Origin: Sordaria brevicollis
Lineage: Eukaryota; Ascomycota; Sordariomycetes; Sordariales; Sordariaceae
Assembly (NCBI GenBank): GCA_033439795.1
Contig: JAUTDP010000007.1
Coordinates: 2,294,001 to 2,358,000 of the forward strand
Length of the DNA stretch: 64,000 nucleotides
Reading direction: 5' to 3'
The translations under genes and the position numbers were made by a program. Positions 20,883 through 33,456 of this stretch are shown here, in pieces. Below the pieces are notes generated by a model. The model made no database searches. It saw only the letters and a program-made list of their open reading frames with translations, and was not told the origin of the DNA. Each line of letters starts with the position of its first letter. Position 1 is the first letter of the stretch.

Positions 20883-21528
20883 GATGGCGGCGCGTGTTGA
20901 TGAGAAGCGCTAATGGTGTGTCGCGCAGCACGCGTAGTCTAAAGCTGTTCTGGGATTCGTTTATCTCTTCTGATGGTTTGTGCGCCTTGGAAAAGCTTCG
21001 GTTCAATGATGGGAAGCTTTCAGCTGTCTTGGTTGTTTGGTGGATGGCAATTGCGAGTTGCGAACATTCAACGCTGATGCAACGAACAATGGCTGCCGCT
21101 TGTTATCTTATCAGTTCAAGTTACCACTAACATCCACATATGCATTACCGTATCTTACACCCTGCTCCGTCAAGTTCCACTTATAAGTGAACTATACCAC
21201 CTTGGAATTACACTACCTCGATATCAGTCACCATCACCACTTTCCGGTTCTTGAAGTTCAAACAAAGTCAATTTCTATTACCTCACTATCTTGCTCTGAT
21301 TCTCAACTCTCATAACCACTTTCACAACATTGCCCACTCTCAGATTTCCTACGCTTTTCAACTTTCAGCCCCAAGCCACCATTCACGCGGTTGAAGACAA
21401 CCACTTCCTCGCTTTAACCGGTTCATACCTATTCGAAACCATATCTTCAACTTAAGAAGAGAAAACACTCAAAGGACTTTCCAATCCTCACATATCCCGT
21501 CGTCAAGTCTCTATCCTCTTTACCCACC
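20883..21528. other. Divergent promoter region, RBM-like / molybdopterin synthase
   Basis: 646 bases between two start codons that point away from each other. The half near the plus-strand gene is CT- and CA-rich, a common look for Neurospora 5' leaders. A tandem GATA site lies at 21104-21112. No open frame of note. Confidence 0.7.
21104..21112 (-). promoter_or_regulatory. Tandem GATA elements
   Basis: Two TATC cores (GATA on the minus strand) one base apart, about 417 bases before the molybdopterin synthase start. Closely paired GATA sites are preferred by the nitrogen regulator NIT2. Because the cofactor is needed for nitrate reductase the link is attractive, but unproven, and the site also lies upstream of the divergent gene. 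Confidence 0.3.
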
Positions 21529-22195
21529 ATGGCAACCCAACAACCAACCCAAAACAACGAAGACCCCCAAGCTCAACAGCCAGCGCCATCTTCAGCTTCA
21601 ACACAACCCACCGAAATCTCCGAAAACAACATCTATGTATCCCTCACCCACTCCCCCCTCGACTACACCTCCACCATAGACCGAGTCCGCTCCCCGGAAG
21701 CCGGCGCCATCGTCATCTTTGCCGGTTTGTTTTCCCTTCTCCCATCTCCTGCCCGTCCCTCATCAGTAGTCCACTAACAGACTCCCAGGAACAACCCGCA
21801 ACAACTTCAATAATCTCCCCGTGCAACACCTCTCCTACACCTCCTACGCCCCCCTCGCCCTACGGACCATGTTAACAATCTGCCGCTCCATGGTCTCCAA
21901 GCACGGGCTAAAGGGGATCGCCATGGTTCACCGGCTGGGGGTGGTCCCCATCGGGGAGGAAAGTATCTTGATTGCGGTGTCGAGTCCGCATAGGCAGGCG
22001 GCGTGGAGGGCCGGTGAGGAGGCGTTGGAGGAGTGCAAGGAGAAGGTGGAGGTGTGGAAACGGGAGGAGTTTGGGGGCGAGGAGGGAGGGGTGTGGAGGG
22101 CGAATAGGGACGGGAAGATTGGGGTGAGGGTTGATAAGGCTAGGATAGGGGGAGGGGATGGGAGGGGGGAGAAGGAGGAGGAGGTGAAACCCTAG
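21529..22195 (+). CDS. Molybdopterin synthase catalytic (large) subunit, MoaE/MOCS2B family
   Basis: With the small thiocarboxylated subunit it inserts dithiolene sulfur into cyclic pyranopterin monophosphate to make molybdopterin, the cofactor precursor for nitrate reductase, sulfite oxidase and xanthine dehydrogenase; cytosolic. Two exons, 21529-21724 and 21789-22195, are joined by a 64-base intron (donor GTTTGT, branch CTAAC, acceptor CCCAG) and encode 200 residues. Family motifs span the junction: GAIVIFAG then TTRNNF, followed by LSYTSYAPLALRTM, MVHRLGVVPIGEESILIAVSSPHR and EEALEECKEKVEVWKRE. The start has the excellent context CACCATGG. The first 30 residues are Gln/Pro/Ser-rich and the end is Gly/Glu-rich beyond the usual MoaE length. 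Aspergillus cnxH is the named fungal counterpart; I do not assign a Neurospora nit symbol. Confidence 0.94.
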
Positions 22196-24827
22196 AAGGG
22201 GGGGAGTGATGGTGAGAGGAAATGGTTGAGCTGAGTTAAGGGTTGATGAAGGATAAGCGTTTCGGCGGCACCAATACCCTGGATGATCTATGTGATGATA
22301 AGATGATAAAATGAGTTCGTGGAAAACATTATGACACAATATACTATATATAGAAGGGCTGTCAATCTGCACACATGGCTGACTACTTTGGCAGAGCATG
22401 CTCGTTTTTTATTGTCAAAGGCCTGTTGTAAGTGTGCTTCCCAACCCTCAGTTTTCGTCTACTCGCTTATCTTTTTCATGGTATATATACCTTTTCTTGC
22501 CTTGTTTCTTTCATGTACCACAACTGGCATTTCCCCAAGCGCAGATACTACTAATATTATCATCACGTCCATCCCTGTCATCCTCAAACGTTCCCGGAAG
22601 CTGGATGCAAATAGCATTCACACATTGTCCACCAACAAATTCCAGACTCCTCGTTGTAACGCCCAAAACACAATTTAAATCCTTCATCACCCTTCACCCT
22701 TGTTATCATACCTCATCATCATATCCTCCACCTTATACATCATCCACAGCACATCAAAACCTTCTCAACACTTCCTATAACTCCTACTTCGAACCACTTC
22801 CGCCATGACCTCCACTACCACTACCACTGCCACCGCTACCTGTACCCTCCCCCTTATCCCTCCCATCACCACCATCATTTCCACCACCACTACCGCCTTT
22901 GGACGCACCACCACCACTAGAACCAAGTGAAGGCTTCGGCGGCGGACAAGCACCAATGGGCTTGGGGAAATCGTACCCTGATCCGCGACCTCTGGGCATG
23001 ATGATTGGTGTAGTCGGGGTAGTGGGTTTTTCTGAACGGAGTTGGGCTTGATTTGGGTTCTCGTCGAAGAAAGGAACAGGTTGGAAATGTAATTTTATCT
23101 CGAGATAAGTTGTCTGTCCGGGAGGAATAGAGAGGCCGACTGGACTTGAGTGGTAGATGAACAAGGCAAGGTCCTGGGGTTTGAAACTGATGCCCGGTGT
23201 GGTTTGGGGTGGAAAGGTGTTTGTGAGACTGAGTGGCCGTAATGGTGGTTGTCGATGACTGAGTGATTGACTGAGAAAAAATGGATATGTCTGAAAAGGA
23301 GGTGTCTGAACGTGACAAGCCTCGGCGTATGTAACTCTATACAGTTGCTCGTAACGTGTAGAGAGAAGTGTGCTCGTGTTTTTTGCTACAGAGTGTCTTC
23401 TGTTACCGGCTTGACTGGGAAATGTCACCGGTTGTTGCCGAACACGACACACAAAAAGCTCAAGAAGAGGATGAAGCCCTTTTCTGGTGTGTCTTCTGGA
23501 TGGTTTCTAGAAAGGTCAAAAAGCGGCGATGCCTTCCCCATAAATTGACGACAGAACAGCGGGCATTGATGTTTTCGAAATGCGAAAGAAAAGTGAAATG
23601 TTTGTTCGAGAGCAAGGGATGGCGGAAAAAAGCTGGGATATGGAGAGCCACCGTCTTCCTTTCGATTCCCAACAACACCCAACAAAGAAAGACCAACTGG
23701 ATCTGGCCCCCTCCCAAATCGTCAATGCCTTGACAGGAGTTCATCTCCACGGGACTCACTCGGAATGAGCCTTCACAATTCATTTCCGGATGCAGAAGGA
23801 AGAAGGAAGGAGCAAGCCATCAAGGGTCATCAGTGTTGATGCCTGGTTTATAGGCGTGCATGATCGTTTGTTACAGCAGACACCTTGATGCTACAGCTTC
23901 AAGGGAAGGAGTGAAATGAACTGTAATTTGCCATCTCCCAGTCATTGGCACACCGCTCATTAGTATTATCAAGGTGCTTCCTTCCCGCAAAGCCTCCGAT
24001 CTTGGTCCGACGTGAGAGAGAGAACACCATGGCCGGGAAGGTGCTTTCAGTCTACGGGCAAGAGCAGCGGAAAACTCGCGCTCGACTCCGTCATGAGTAA
24101 GGCAAGTTCTACCAGGGTTTAAAAATTTCAGTTCAGGGGTCGATCGATCGTGACGATAATCGTCGAGGCTGCCGTGTAGTGTAAGAAAGGAGTCTTGAGG
24201 GGTGTTCGTTCCTTTCTTGGTAGTAGTCATCGGAAATCGAGAAGAAAGTTTTCTTGGGAGAAAGGTGCATCAGGTATCACGTTTGTGGTGAAGAACCGGT
24301 GTTGCAGACAATTTCCGTCGGTATTTGAAGATGGTAAGCTGCGCATCGACAGATCATGAAAAGAACAAGTCAAACGCACCTCCACTAGAGCCATCCTTAG
24401 ACCGTTTAATGTTATTCAGCGTATCTTCATAACAAAGTATGAGTATGGGTTTGATGCGGGTTCATATCTGACAAGATACCGAGCAGGAGAAGTCCGGAAA
24501 ATCCGCCATAAGGATCCGAAAAAGATATGAGGGTTAGCATTAGCCGTGAGCCATGGGCGCTGACGCTGGTAAATCCCTTCACCTTGGTTATGGCTTTGTG
24601 AATGTGGTCAAATAATATCATGATATGCGTGCGATACATGAGGGGGCTGCGCCAGTCAAATTTCCGTCCTATAGTCCAGAAGTCCCCTAGTCCAGCGAAT
24701 TTCCCACCGACCTTGGAGCTTGTGGCTTAACCATAAAAGACCCCTTTCGATAAACAAAAAATAAACCAAACTCCGAAACTCCTCCTGTGTTGCCCGAGCT
24801 TCCTCGCTATCACTCGTAACTTCCCAA
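22196..24827. other. Intergenic region, no confident gene
   Basis: 2.6 kb between convergent genes. A glycine-rich frame on the minus strand (22784-23452) lacks an upstream ATG; its only ATG would give 72 low-complexity residues from 22999. A 119-codon minus-strand frame with an ATG at 24230 has no recognisable family. Neither is called as a gene. Confidence 0.5.
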
Positions 24828-27426
24828 CTATGGCCATTCGCTAGGACCGAAGCGCTCCCCAGGCTGAACGTGCTTCTGCACAGAGGTGGCCTTGGAATCT
24901 ATGGTGCTTCCAACGATGGTGTTGCCAAACCATTCTGGCGCCTTGGTGTGTGATAGTGTGAGCGCGAAGAAAATGACGAGGGTCGACAGCAAAAGACCAA
25001 CGTCAAGGGCGGCCGAGGTGAGATAGTTGTACTGCAGCCACCAACCCGTCTTCCGGCGGCGAATGAAGAAGTTGAAAATGGTACCAACTATGCCCCAGCA
25101 GTAGTAGATGTAAACAGTCGCGGGCGGAATCCAGCCAGAACCGCCAAACACGAGAGGGAAGTTGACATAGCGCCAAAGCGAGCGCGGATATCGTCTAGCG
25201 AAGAACCACGAAAGGATAGGAGCAAGGGCACCAACGAGCCAGAACCATTGTAAAGAGCTATAAAGCGCTTTGCCGGAGAACATCCGGGCTGGCCCGATCG
25301 CACCCCAAATGACGGATGCGGTGAAGAACACCTTCGCACTGGGGCATTCAAACCTGTTGGCCTGGCCGTCTGTACAGATGTCGGGAATTGCCCCAAGAGC
25401 CCAGTTCATCACGGCGATCTGGACAATGGCAGACCATACCGAGGCTATCAGCTGTGACCAAAACATAACGCGAGGTGGAACCTTCATGTAGTGGCCGAGC
25501 TTGAGATCTTGGATGAAATAGAGCGCCTGGGACATGACGAGATAGCCGTAGTTTTTGAACATCATCATGACCAAGGGACGGCCGGGAAGCATATAGCCGA
25601 TGATATATTCCGTCAAGACGTTCAGTCCCAACTGAATATTGGTGATGGCCTGAACGATTCCGATTGGGATGGTCCATACCACCGGAATCAATATGCAGAT
25701 GACAAACGCCCACCATGGGAAGCTGGTGTCCCAGGCACACACCACGGCGAATGAAATACCAAGCATGATGGCGAACAGAACGATATACCACCAATCCTCG
25801 GCGTCGCGGTATTTCTTCATGAGGCGCATGTGGACGTCATCTTCTTGGTGGCGGGCCAACTTCCACTGATTCCAGATATCCTTGCCGTGGTAAAGAGCAA
25901 CATGAACAATGACGGCTGCGACGGCTGCGAATGACAGCCCATATGCAAGGGCAAACTGCGTGGGTAGATATAACGGCGAGTATGCGTGGTACTTGGCCTC
26001 GTCGAAATGCAGGTTTTCGTTAAGAATCCTCAGAACGTCGTACCTATGCCCGGTGTTGTCGTACGAGTGTGACTCTTGGACTGGCAAGTAAGACGAGTAC
26101 CATGCATTCGAATACTGGATTCCAAGGGAAACAATCACAAAGAAGAACGTGACACCGCCGAGGACGTTGGCAATGGCATGGAATGGCGACGCGAGCGGTG
26201 ACAGGAGATAGCCAGAGATGATGGACCAATCCTAGGGAGAGTCAGCACACGGAAATAATGTTGTCATGAGATATCATGGAACACTCACAAGAGTTATTGG
26301 CATCAGTCCATAACCGCTCATACCACCAAACAGCTGGTTGACGATGACGTTATCGGGCCAGATCCATGTAATCCAGCACATCCAAGACAGTCCCGTGAAA
26401 AGATAACCAGGAAGCCAGTACCATGCAAATGATCCAGCCATGACAATCAAGAACCATCGGTATCGGCTGATTGACCATCCATTTGTCCTTGCCGGATCCG
26501 AAGGTGAGTGGTCGTGGAGCGTGTAAAAGAGCGTGCAATTAATGAGATCTGCGGGCCAGATCATGGCAGCGGGCCAGACCAAGAACCTCCTTGCCAAACC
26601 GGCAAGTCCATAGCCAGTGCAGAGTGTCGAGATACCAAAGAGGATTTGCCAGGCCCAACCGAACGACTGCTTATACCAAATCTCCTGAGCTAGAATGACA
26701 TCAGTAGCATACAAAGCACCACCACCATACGCAGCCTAATGAATCACGAGTTAGCGGTTGAGGATGGCAAGAACCTAAAAGACCAAACGTACATTCGACA
26801 TGGTAACAATAACGACATGTTCCTTGAAGTTGAACGGGCCGGGTTTGAGGTTGAACTTGATGCCGAATACGGTGAAGACACGGTCGGGGAAGATGAGATC
26901 CCAACCCAAGCCGATGGGATATGCTATTAGCTGTATAGCCAGTGTTGACAGCATGATGCTAGGGTTTCGCAGTGAGAGCAGCATGTTCACAGCGGAACCG
27001 ATGGTGCAAAGCAACAGGCCGATAGTCCAGGCCCGGATGGTGTTGGCGGGCATCTCGACATCGTAATTTCGTACTGAAGCTCGGACCTTTGTGAAGTCGG
27101 AGTTAGAGAGAGTCCAAATCGGATACTGACCATGACGCGCAGAGTGATGAAGCGGGATATCTCACTTCGGGATAAGGTGAATTGTCTTCGGCCAATATTT
27201 GGTCGATCTCAGTTCCCTTCTCGATGTTTGCGTTGTTCAAAGCGGTTTCGACCTCGTTCAGCTCGTCCAATGGTAGGTTTGGGTCCAGACGATGCATCTT
27301 TTCGAAATTCTTGAGGGCGTTCAAGGCCTCGAGGCCGATCGAGTCTCCCTCCATCGATCCATCGTCCACCATATCCGGCATAACATCCTCATCGCGGTGC
27401 CGTCGTCGAAAAAAGTTGCGAAGCAT
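24828..27426 (-). CDS. Oligopeptide transporter, OPT family (Isp4-like)
   Basis: Proton-coupled importer of small peptides in the plasma membrane. Four exons (27166-27426, 26793-27086, 26289-26735, 24828-26231) with introns of 57-79 bases give 801 residues, the usual OPT length. The junction of exons 1 and 2 creates the family signature SPYPEVRASV. Others are GLGWDLIFPDRVF, FNFKEHVVIVTMSN, AAYGGGALYATD, the central NIQLGLNVLTEYIIGYMLPGRP and KVPPRVMFWSQL. At least a dozen hydrophobic segments follow a soluble acidic N-terminus of about 85 residues. The frame is open 24 codons upstream of 27426, but the Met beginning MLRNFFRRR is preferred because the earlier residues are unlike the family. 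C-terminus ends FGPSEWP, typical of the family. Confidence 0.95.
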
Positions 27427-30400
27427 CTTGGTGCAAAGAGCGTGGTGGTCGCTATGCCTCCCGTGCAACCAAGCCCGGAAAGCAAAGCGGGAACACAATC
27501 GGGGTCGTGCCGATCTGATGGGGCGATTCCGCAGAGCGAAGGATTAAAACTTGACAGCTGGGTGGTTAGTAAGCTGATCGCAGCGTAAACATGGCTGCCT
27601 CGACTCCAGCGACTATTGACGTTGCACGGATCCGGGCCTAGAACATGAGGCTACGGGTGTGGGTTGAAGAGGTAGGGATCCAGAAGGGTTATGACGAAGG
27701 AGGAAGAAGTATTGTAAGATGGAATGGCGACTGAGGAAGACGACGATGAAAGGAGAGACGGATGAGATGTTAGGGAGATAGCAAAATGTGGGTTCCGATT
27801 TCACGCCAGGCCAGCGTCTGAACCAGTCCCAGGCTCTCTTTGGCTCGTCTCTTTGGCCTCCTCCGACCCTCTCAGACCGTTCGAAGTCTTGGCCTTTCGC
27901 ACCTCATTGCTGCATGGGCTAGCGTGGTGTGAAGATACCGTGTAGATATGTGGTGGGTGCGTGGGTGTGTGCCGGGGCTACTCTACCACGGTCAACACCA
28001 CCACATCGGGGCATCACCTCAGGGCACCACACCTCTCTTTCTTCACTTGTCGGCCGGCCCAGGGCGGTGCTGGGAGCCAGTGGTTACGATTGAAAATGTG
28101 GGAGGGCATTGCATGATATCGAACTGTACCGTTTCTGGAAGCACTAGCCATGGCGGAAGATGCAGTCCCAGCCAATGCTGACCTGCCTAAATGGGTCCGA
28201 GGGCTTGCGAAGGGCGACTACAGGGTGGGTTCAAGCGAGACCGACAGGGGTTGAGGGTATCTGGAAGCGGGGGGGCCACCACATGGGACTCGATGGGTAA
28301 AGAGGCCCAGGACGAAGGGCGACGAGGGTGAAGAAGGCTGGCGTGACCGTTTTCCGGTTCGCGTTCTGTTGTACCTATGGGTGCCCGCTGCTGGACGGTT
28401 GCTGACTGGCTGGAATGCTTCTTCAGACTTGAGTTTCTTCGGCGATCATCATGGGGGAACATGGATCGATTGGGTACTGGGACCGGTACTAGGGAAATAT
28501 GGACGGCGATGTTGAAGTTTGGATATCATGGTCCCCATGGATGCCGGCTTTCGATGTTTGAATTCGCAGTTCGAGTGTTGGGTGTCTTGATAAAGCCGGT
28601 GAAGGACCTTTTGATCCGTCCCGTTGCTGGTAGCAATGCTTGAAGTAGAGCAGTATGGTCATGCCATGTTGCACTCAGTCGGCGGCTCCTTCTCGTTAAG
28701 GGCTCAGAGACTGATTTGCTGAAGGTATGTGTAACCTAGGTATCTACTCATTCTTTCAGCTGCAGTACTGTTTTGCACCAGAGAGACCGTGGCCTTGGTG
28801 GCAGTGAGTCGCTATCAAATGGAACCAGGACGGCGCCGATGAAGCAGCGGAAAACGGACTTGCCTCCCCATCTCCGCTACCGGGGCAATACGGCGCAGCA
28901 GTTACAAGACTTGGACGGCTTGCCACTGCACACTCCCATTGCTCCTCGTTGTTCCTGGGGGACGGACGGGGTCTGGGGCTTCGTGGGATCGATCCCGGCA
29001 TGTACCGTTCGTGTCACCGTTTCAGTGTATGATTTCTGAATGGTCCAAAGGTCATGATGGTGGGGATGGGTTCAAACTAGTGCTTGACTAGGCGACGGCC
29101 GACGGCGGGCATGCAAATGCTTAAAATCATGAGGGCCACTAGCATTGGGGCATTTGATTGTTGTGATGGGATCCGGAATGTTACCACGGAGCCCTAGGTG
29201 AAAAGGCATTTGGGATGCCGTGCTGGGAGCTATTCTGAGGATTTTGAAATACAGGTATGCAGGTTGCCAAAGATATGTATGCATCAGAGTCATGGAATGT
29301 GAAGATGGGAAGATGGGATGTCGTTGATTTCTCCCATGATTTTCTTTGAAAGTGCAAAGTCGGAAGCAAAGAATCGTCCAGTCACAAGCAAGGGAAAGTC
29401 TCCACCGTTCTGGGTACCGAGTGAGTGTGAGAAAGTGCCTGACCTAGTGAGAACGAACTGACCCCCGTCCCTTCCCGCCCCGCAAAATGCCCTGTGCATT
29501 GCTTCTTCCTTCTTGCCCTTTGAGATTCCTCTCACCTCCAATCTTTCGGCAGGCACCATCCAGAACCGCCGACGCTCGGAAGGCCCAATCCTCGAGATAC
29601 CGTCGATAGCCTCGAGAATAGTACAAAGTGGAAGTACCTCCCGGTTCTCCAACACCCCTTCATCATTCCTCCAAGACAGTCAAGACCTGCGCCGAGCCTC
29701 CAGAACCAATCTCAGCCGTTTCTTTTATCTCTTGGGGATGCTCTTCCAGGTCTTCCAAGCCGATTCCAAGCATCCACGACATCTCAGCTTGTGTCTTGGT
29801 TCCAGTCACGCTTCTCACCTCGTCGCCCAGACACACCCACTCCTGCCACCGACTGCATCTCGCCCACATTCTTGCTCATCGCCATCACCCTCATTTTCCA
29901 TTCCATCACGTCGCCGAGACGTCGAGTGATGTTGGCCTACATATCGTAAGCGATAACAAAGCATGGACCTTGTCCTTGGCCTCTCCTCTCCTCCACCACC
30001 CCCAGACACTTCCTCTCATGCACGCCGCCTTTCCTTTGATACTGTGCATGTTGCAAGCAGGGGGAACATCATCAACAACGGGTATGGCATGGGAGAGCAG
30101 GGCAGACCAGTTGGGTCGGGTGCTATCTTGTGAGTGCCGACCGAATCTCGGCTTTGATGAACCCCCCATGGCATGGCACCCGCCGTTATGTTTCTCTTGA
30201 TAAGCTCTGCTGGATTGATAGTGTGACAAATCATCAGTCCCATCTGCCATACACACACTCTCTCATCACGGTCTGTATCTCAGAGAAAGCCATTCTGAAT
30301 GCAAAGTATTGAAATGGAAAAAAAGGCAGGTTTATAGTCGAAAGACCAAGATACCCCAAAGCTGTCTGCCATTCCAGGTCCATGTCCTCATATCACTTCC

Positions 30401-31680
30401 GGGACTCTACGCAGAGAACGGTCACAAAATGTCTTGGCTTCGTGCGCAAATACAGCCGTACCACACGGGACAGAACCGAAAAAGATCGAGTGGTCGAGAC
30501 CCCTTTCACCCAACCAAAATAGCATCAGCAATAAATTTATTGACTGACGGTCCACGATCCGGCTAAAATACCTATCTTGCCCAACCCAGTCCAGCCAGCT
30601 CTCTTTCTTCAACGTGGCCGTCTTCTTTCACTCTTTTTCAGTCCGCCGGGAACGCCACCACCCAGGTTTTGTGTTCTTGTTCAACCCACCTCCATGTATG
30701 CAGCTCAACCCGAGTGGTGATCGGCTGCTAGAGGGCTGGCTCTTTCTTGGTCTCTTCCTCCTGAATATCGACAACAGGAAAAAGTTGTTGACACGTGGGA
30801 AACCCGGGGTTTCCTCCGAAGCACTGCATCAAGGATGAAGAAAGAAAATAAAGAGAGCTGGGCCATCGTCAAGCCTTGATATTACAGGGTGATTCGCGCG
30901 ATAGGAAACGCGAAGCTGACCTTGGCTGAGGTGCGTATGTGTAAAGGCTGAAGATTTCATGGAAAAAAAAAAAAAAAAGTCGGACGATTGCTATCGGTTC
31001 GGCGATGACCTTGTCATCGAAGGGTACTCGGTTGGTTTTCACAAGACACGGCTCGATATTGACTACCAAATGTTTTACGCCGCTTACTCGATATGTAGGT
31101 TGGCTTGTCCACAACCCTTCACCTTTCAATATTTCATTCTGTTCGCACATTTTCTTTCCCTCTTAATTATTGAGTACATGCCAGACAGGTTCACTGGACA
31201 CACACACTAACTGCATCCTCTCTACCCACATATGCCGGTAACCATCAGTTCGAAGTGAACAGAGACGACAGCAATTGCTGAGTCGAGCGTTGCCAACGAT
31301 TGGAGGCGAGTTCTAACAAGAAGGTGAACAAAGTCGACAACGTCGTGAATCGATATCGTCATATGTAAAAATTAACATTGGCCCTAATAGAATGGGCAGA
31401 TTATGCAATGTACCTAGGTAAAGTTGCCTACTAGTAGTACGTTATGTAAAATCCTGATATCTCCCATCCGGCGTCTGTCCTCCATGACCGAGAGGTGTGT
31501 AACGCCATGCTTTCATCTCCCCTCAAGCCCAAACAGTCTATATGTCCAAACCATATCAACGCCCGAATGTTTGAAGTATATGAACAAGAATCGAAAACAA
31601 ACTTCTCATATGTTGAAACCCCTTTCCAACACAATCACATCACATTACATACGCACCACGAAGAAAAGTCGTGATCAAAT
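27427..31680. other. Long intergenic region, no gene recognised
   Basis: 4.25 kb upstream of the transporter and downstream of the next minus-strand gene. Open frames are short or begin without ATG (29628-30200 opens at GTG), overlap on both strands and look random. A poly-A run lies at about 30961-30977. A regulatory or non-coding RNA role cannot be judged from sequence. Confidence 0.5.
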
Positions 31681-33456
31681 CTACCGAGTACCCCTCCCCC
31701 ACAAGAGCTTCCCCTTTTTCCCCGCTGAAATATTTTGCACATCCAGCTGTGCTCCATTGCCAGTAGACCTCGGCCGGCTCCTACTCAAGTGAATAGCCTT
31801 CTTGTAAAACGAGCTACTAGCAGAGTAATCGCTAGCACTCCTCTGATGACTCTGACTCTGTGTCTGTGTCTGGCCATCATCATGTCTATAATGCTGCCCG
31901 CCAGAACCAGAGCCAAGTAAACTCCTCATCAACCTCCTAGCGAAACTCTCCACTATCCCTCCTGCGCCACCGCCAATATGGCTCTGCTCGTCTGAAGAAG
32001 AGTCGAAATCGGACTCTTCATCGTCTGAATCTGTTTCAAAGACTGAAACTACCGGTGGATCTTGCATAATAGCGGCAGTAGCAGGTGGTGGTGGTGGTGG
32101 AGGGGCTTGGCGGAGGGGAGGTAATGGTGAGGTGGGAGGAACTGGGAAGATAGCCACCACTGTTGGTGCTGGCGCTGATGATGGTGAAGGGCAAGGTGAT
32201 GAGCGAGGAGGTCGTTCTGGTCGTTGCCCCCGAGGGAGAGGGGGCAGTGGGCGCTCTTCTAGGCCCTGGATCTTTGTTTGTTGTGGCTGTTGTTGTTGTT
32301 GGTGATGGTGATAATCCCTGCTGCTGGGAGGTCTGGGGAAGGCGCCAATGCTGCCGCGTTGGTGGGAGTTGCGACGCAGGTTGGTTAGGGATGGACGACG
32401 GAAGTCGTTATTGTTGTTATTGTTTGGGATGAGGTGGGGAGGTTGAGGGTAGAGAGATGACTGTTCTGGCTTGTGGTAGACAGAAGTCATCTGATGTGAT
32501 TGATGATTGCTTGTTGTGGTGGAAGAAGGGACAGGGATGATAGATGGCCTCGCTCGGAAGACCAGACTGGCTGTTGTTGATGTTGTTGGGGATCTTGGGC
32601 TTGGTGAACAGACGGTGGTCGTCATGGGCTCGCCGCCTCCTCCCCCCAGATGTTTCCTTTTCCTGCCGAGGCTGGACTTGCCGCACATTACTTGTACTGG
32701 GTGTCGTACTCCAGACTGTGGTGCTGCTACTGGTGATGGTGGGGTATGCTCCAGTCGCAAGGTGTCCGAGGTCCATGGCCGGGCCAAAGAAGATCTTCGT
32801 GGCGGTGGTACCGAAGAAGCAGCACTATCGGCAGATGGAGGCGTTGGCGGGAAGAGTGAGTAAGTGGTAGAAGTTGGAGGAGGCTTGCTGAACGTCCGAG
32901 GAGTGGTCTGGTGATGGGTGTGACTGCTGTGACTGGTATATGGAGGAGTCAGAGGCAGAGGCCACTGGGTGTTATCCTGGGCAAAGCCGCTATCCGGCCT
33001 CGATGATGCTAAGGCTGTTGGCCTGCTGTGGCTCTTCTTTCTTTCTGGTGTTGTTGTGCTGGCGGCTGTGCTGCTGCTGCTTGTCATCGTGCCAGCATGA
33101 TGGCTGATGGGCCGTACTGCCGGAGTGCTGTTTGTCATCTGGAAATCCTCCTTCTCGTGTGCCTGAGTGTTGTTGTTGCTGTTCCAAAAACAGTTCCACA
33201 GCCCCCCGGATCTGGAGGAGTTGTGCTGGTACTGGTACTCGTCCTCGGTGGAGATATCGGAGCCGTGGTCTTCAACCATACTAGGTACAGATGAGATGTC
33301 GGACCCAACGGACTCGCGACCCGGCGACGAGGATGCTGACAAGGGGTAAGAGTAGTTTGATGTTGTTTGGTGGAACTGGGTAGGAGGATACGCGGTGATG
33401 ACTTGGAGGGTTGGACGAGGGTGGTCCCGGACGGGACGATGGCTGTGGAAGTCCAT
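31681..33456 (-). CDS. Pro/Ser/Thr-rich hypothetical protein, 591 residues
   Basis: A long uninterrupted frame that starts at a clear ATG (MDFHSHRPVRDHP). No known domain is recognised. The protein is largely disordered: SSS and PPP tracts, a His/Gln run (YHHHQQQQQPQQ) near the middle, and a polyproline stretch APPPPPPPATAA. An acidic patch (FETDSDDEESDFDSSSDE) precedes a short conserved-looking segment (ESFARRLMRSLLGSGSG), and the last 40 residues are basic (AIHLSRSRPRS, AGKKGKLLWGRG). Proline-rich segments suggest SH3 or WW partners, but that is inference. Codon use and length make it likely to be expressed. No signal peptide or membrane segment. Confidence 0.75.
   Translation of the reverse strand: MDFHSHRPVRDHPRPTLQVITAYPPTQFHQTTSNYSYPLSASSSPGRESVGSDISSVPSMVEDHGSDISTEDEYQYQHNSSRSGGLWNCFWNSNNNTQAHEKEDFQMTNSTPAVRPISHHAGTMTSSSSTAASTTTPERKKSHSRPTALASSRPDSGFAQDNTQWPLPLTPPYTSHSSHTHHQTTPRTFSKPPPTSTTYSLFPPTPPSADSAASSVPPPRRSSLARPWTSDTLRLEHTPPSPVAAPQSGVRHPVQVMCGKSSLGRKRKHLGGGGGEPMTTTVCSPSPRSPTTSTTASLVFRARPSIIPVPSSTTTSNHQSHQMTSVYHKPEQSSLYPQPPHLIPNNNNNNDFRRPSLTNLRRNSHQRGSIGAFPRPPSSRDYHHHQQQQQPQQTKIQGLEERPLPPLPRGQRPERPPRSSPCPSPSSAPAPTVVAIFPVPPTSPLPPLRQAPPPPPPPATAAIMQDPPVVSVFETDSDDEESDFDSSSDEQSHIGGGAGGIVESFARRLMRSLLGSGSGGQHYRHDDGQTQTQSQSHQRSASDYSASSSFYKKAIHLSRSRPRSTGNGAQLDVQNISAGKKGKLLWGRGTR

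Noticed and set aside
22784..23452. Glycine-rich 222-codon minus-strand frame
   Set aside because: Opens at GTG; the only usable ATG gives a 72-residue low-complexity peptide. The pattern reflects a simple-sequence CCA/CCT-rich stretch on the plus strand.
23871..24230. 119-codon minus-strand frame with a real ATG
   Set aside because: Poor start context and no recognised domain; could be a small gene but cannot be supported.
29628..30200. 190-codon plus-strand frame
   Set aside because: Opens at GTG and is paralleled by other frames of similar length; no homology pattern.
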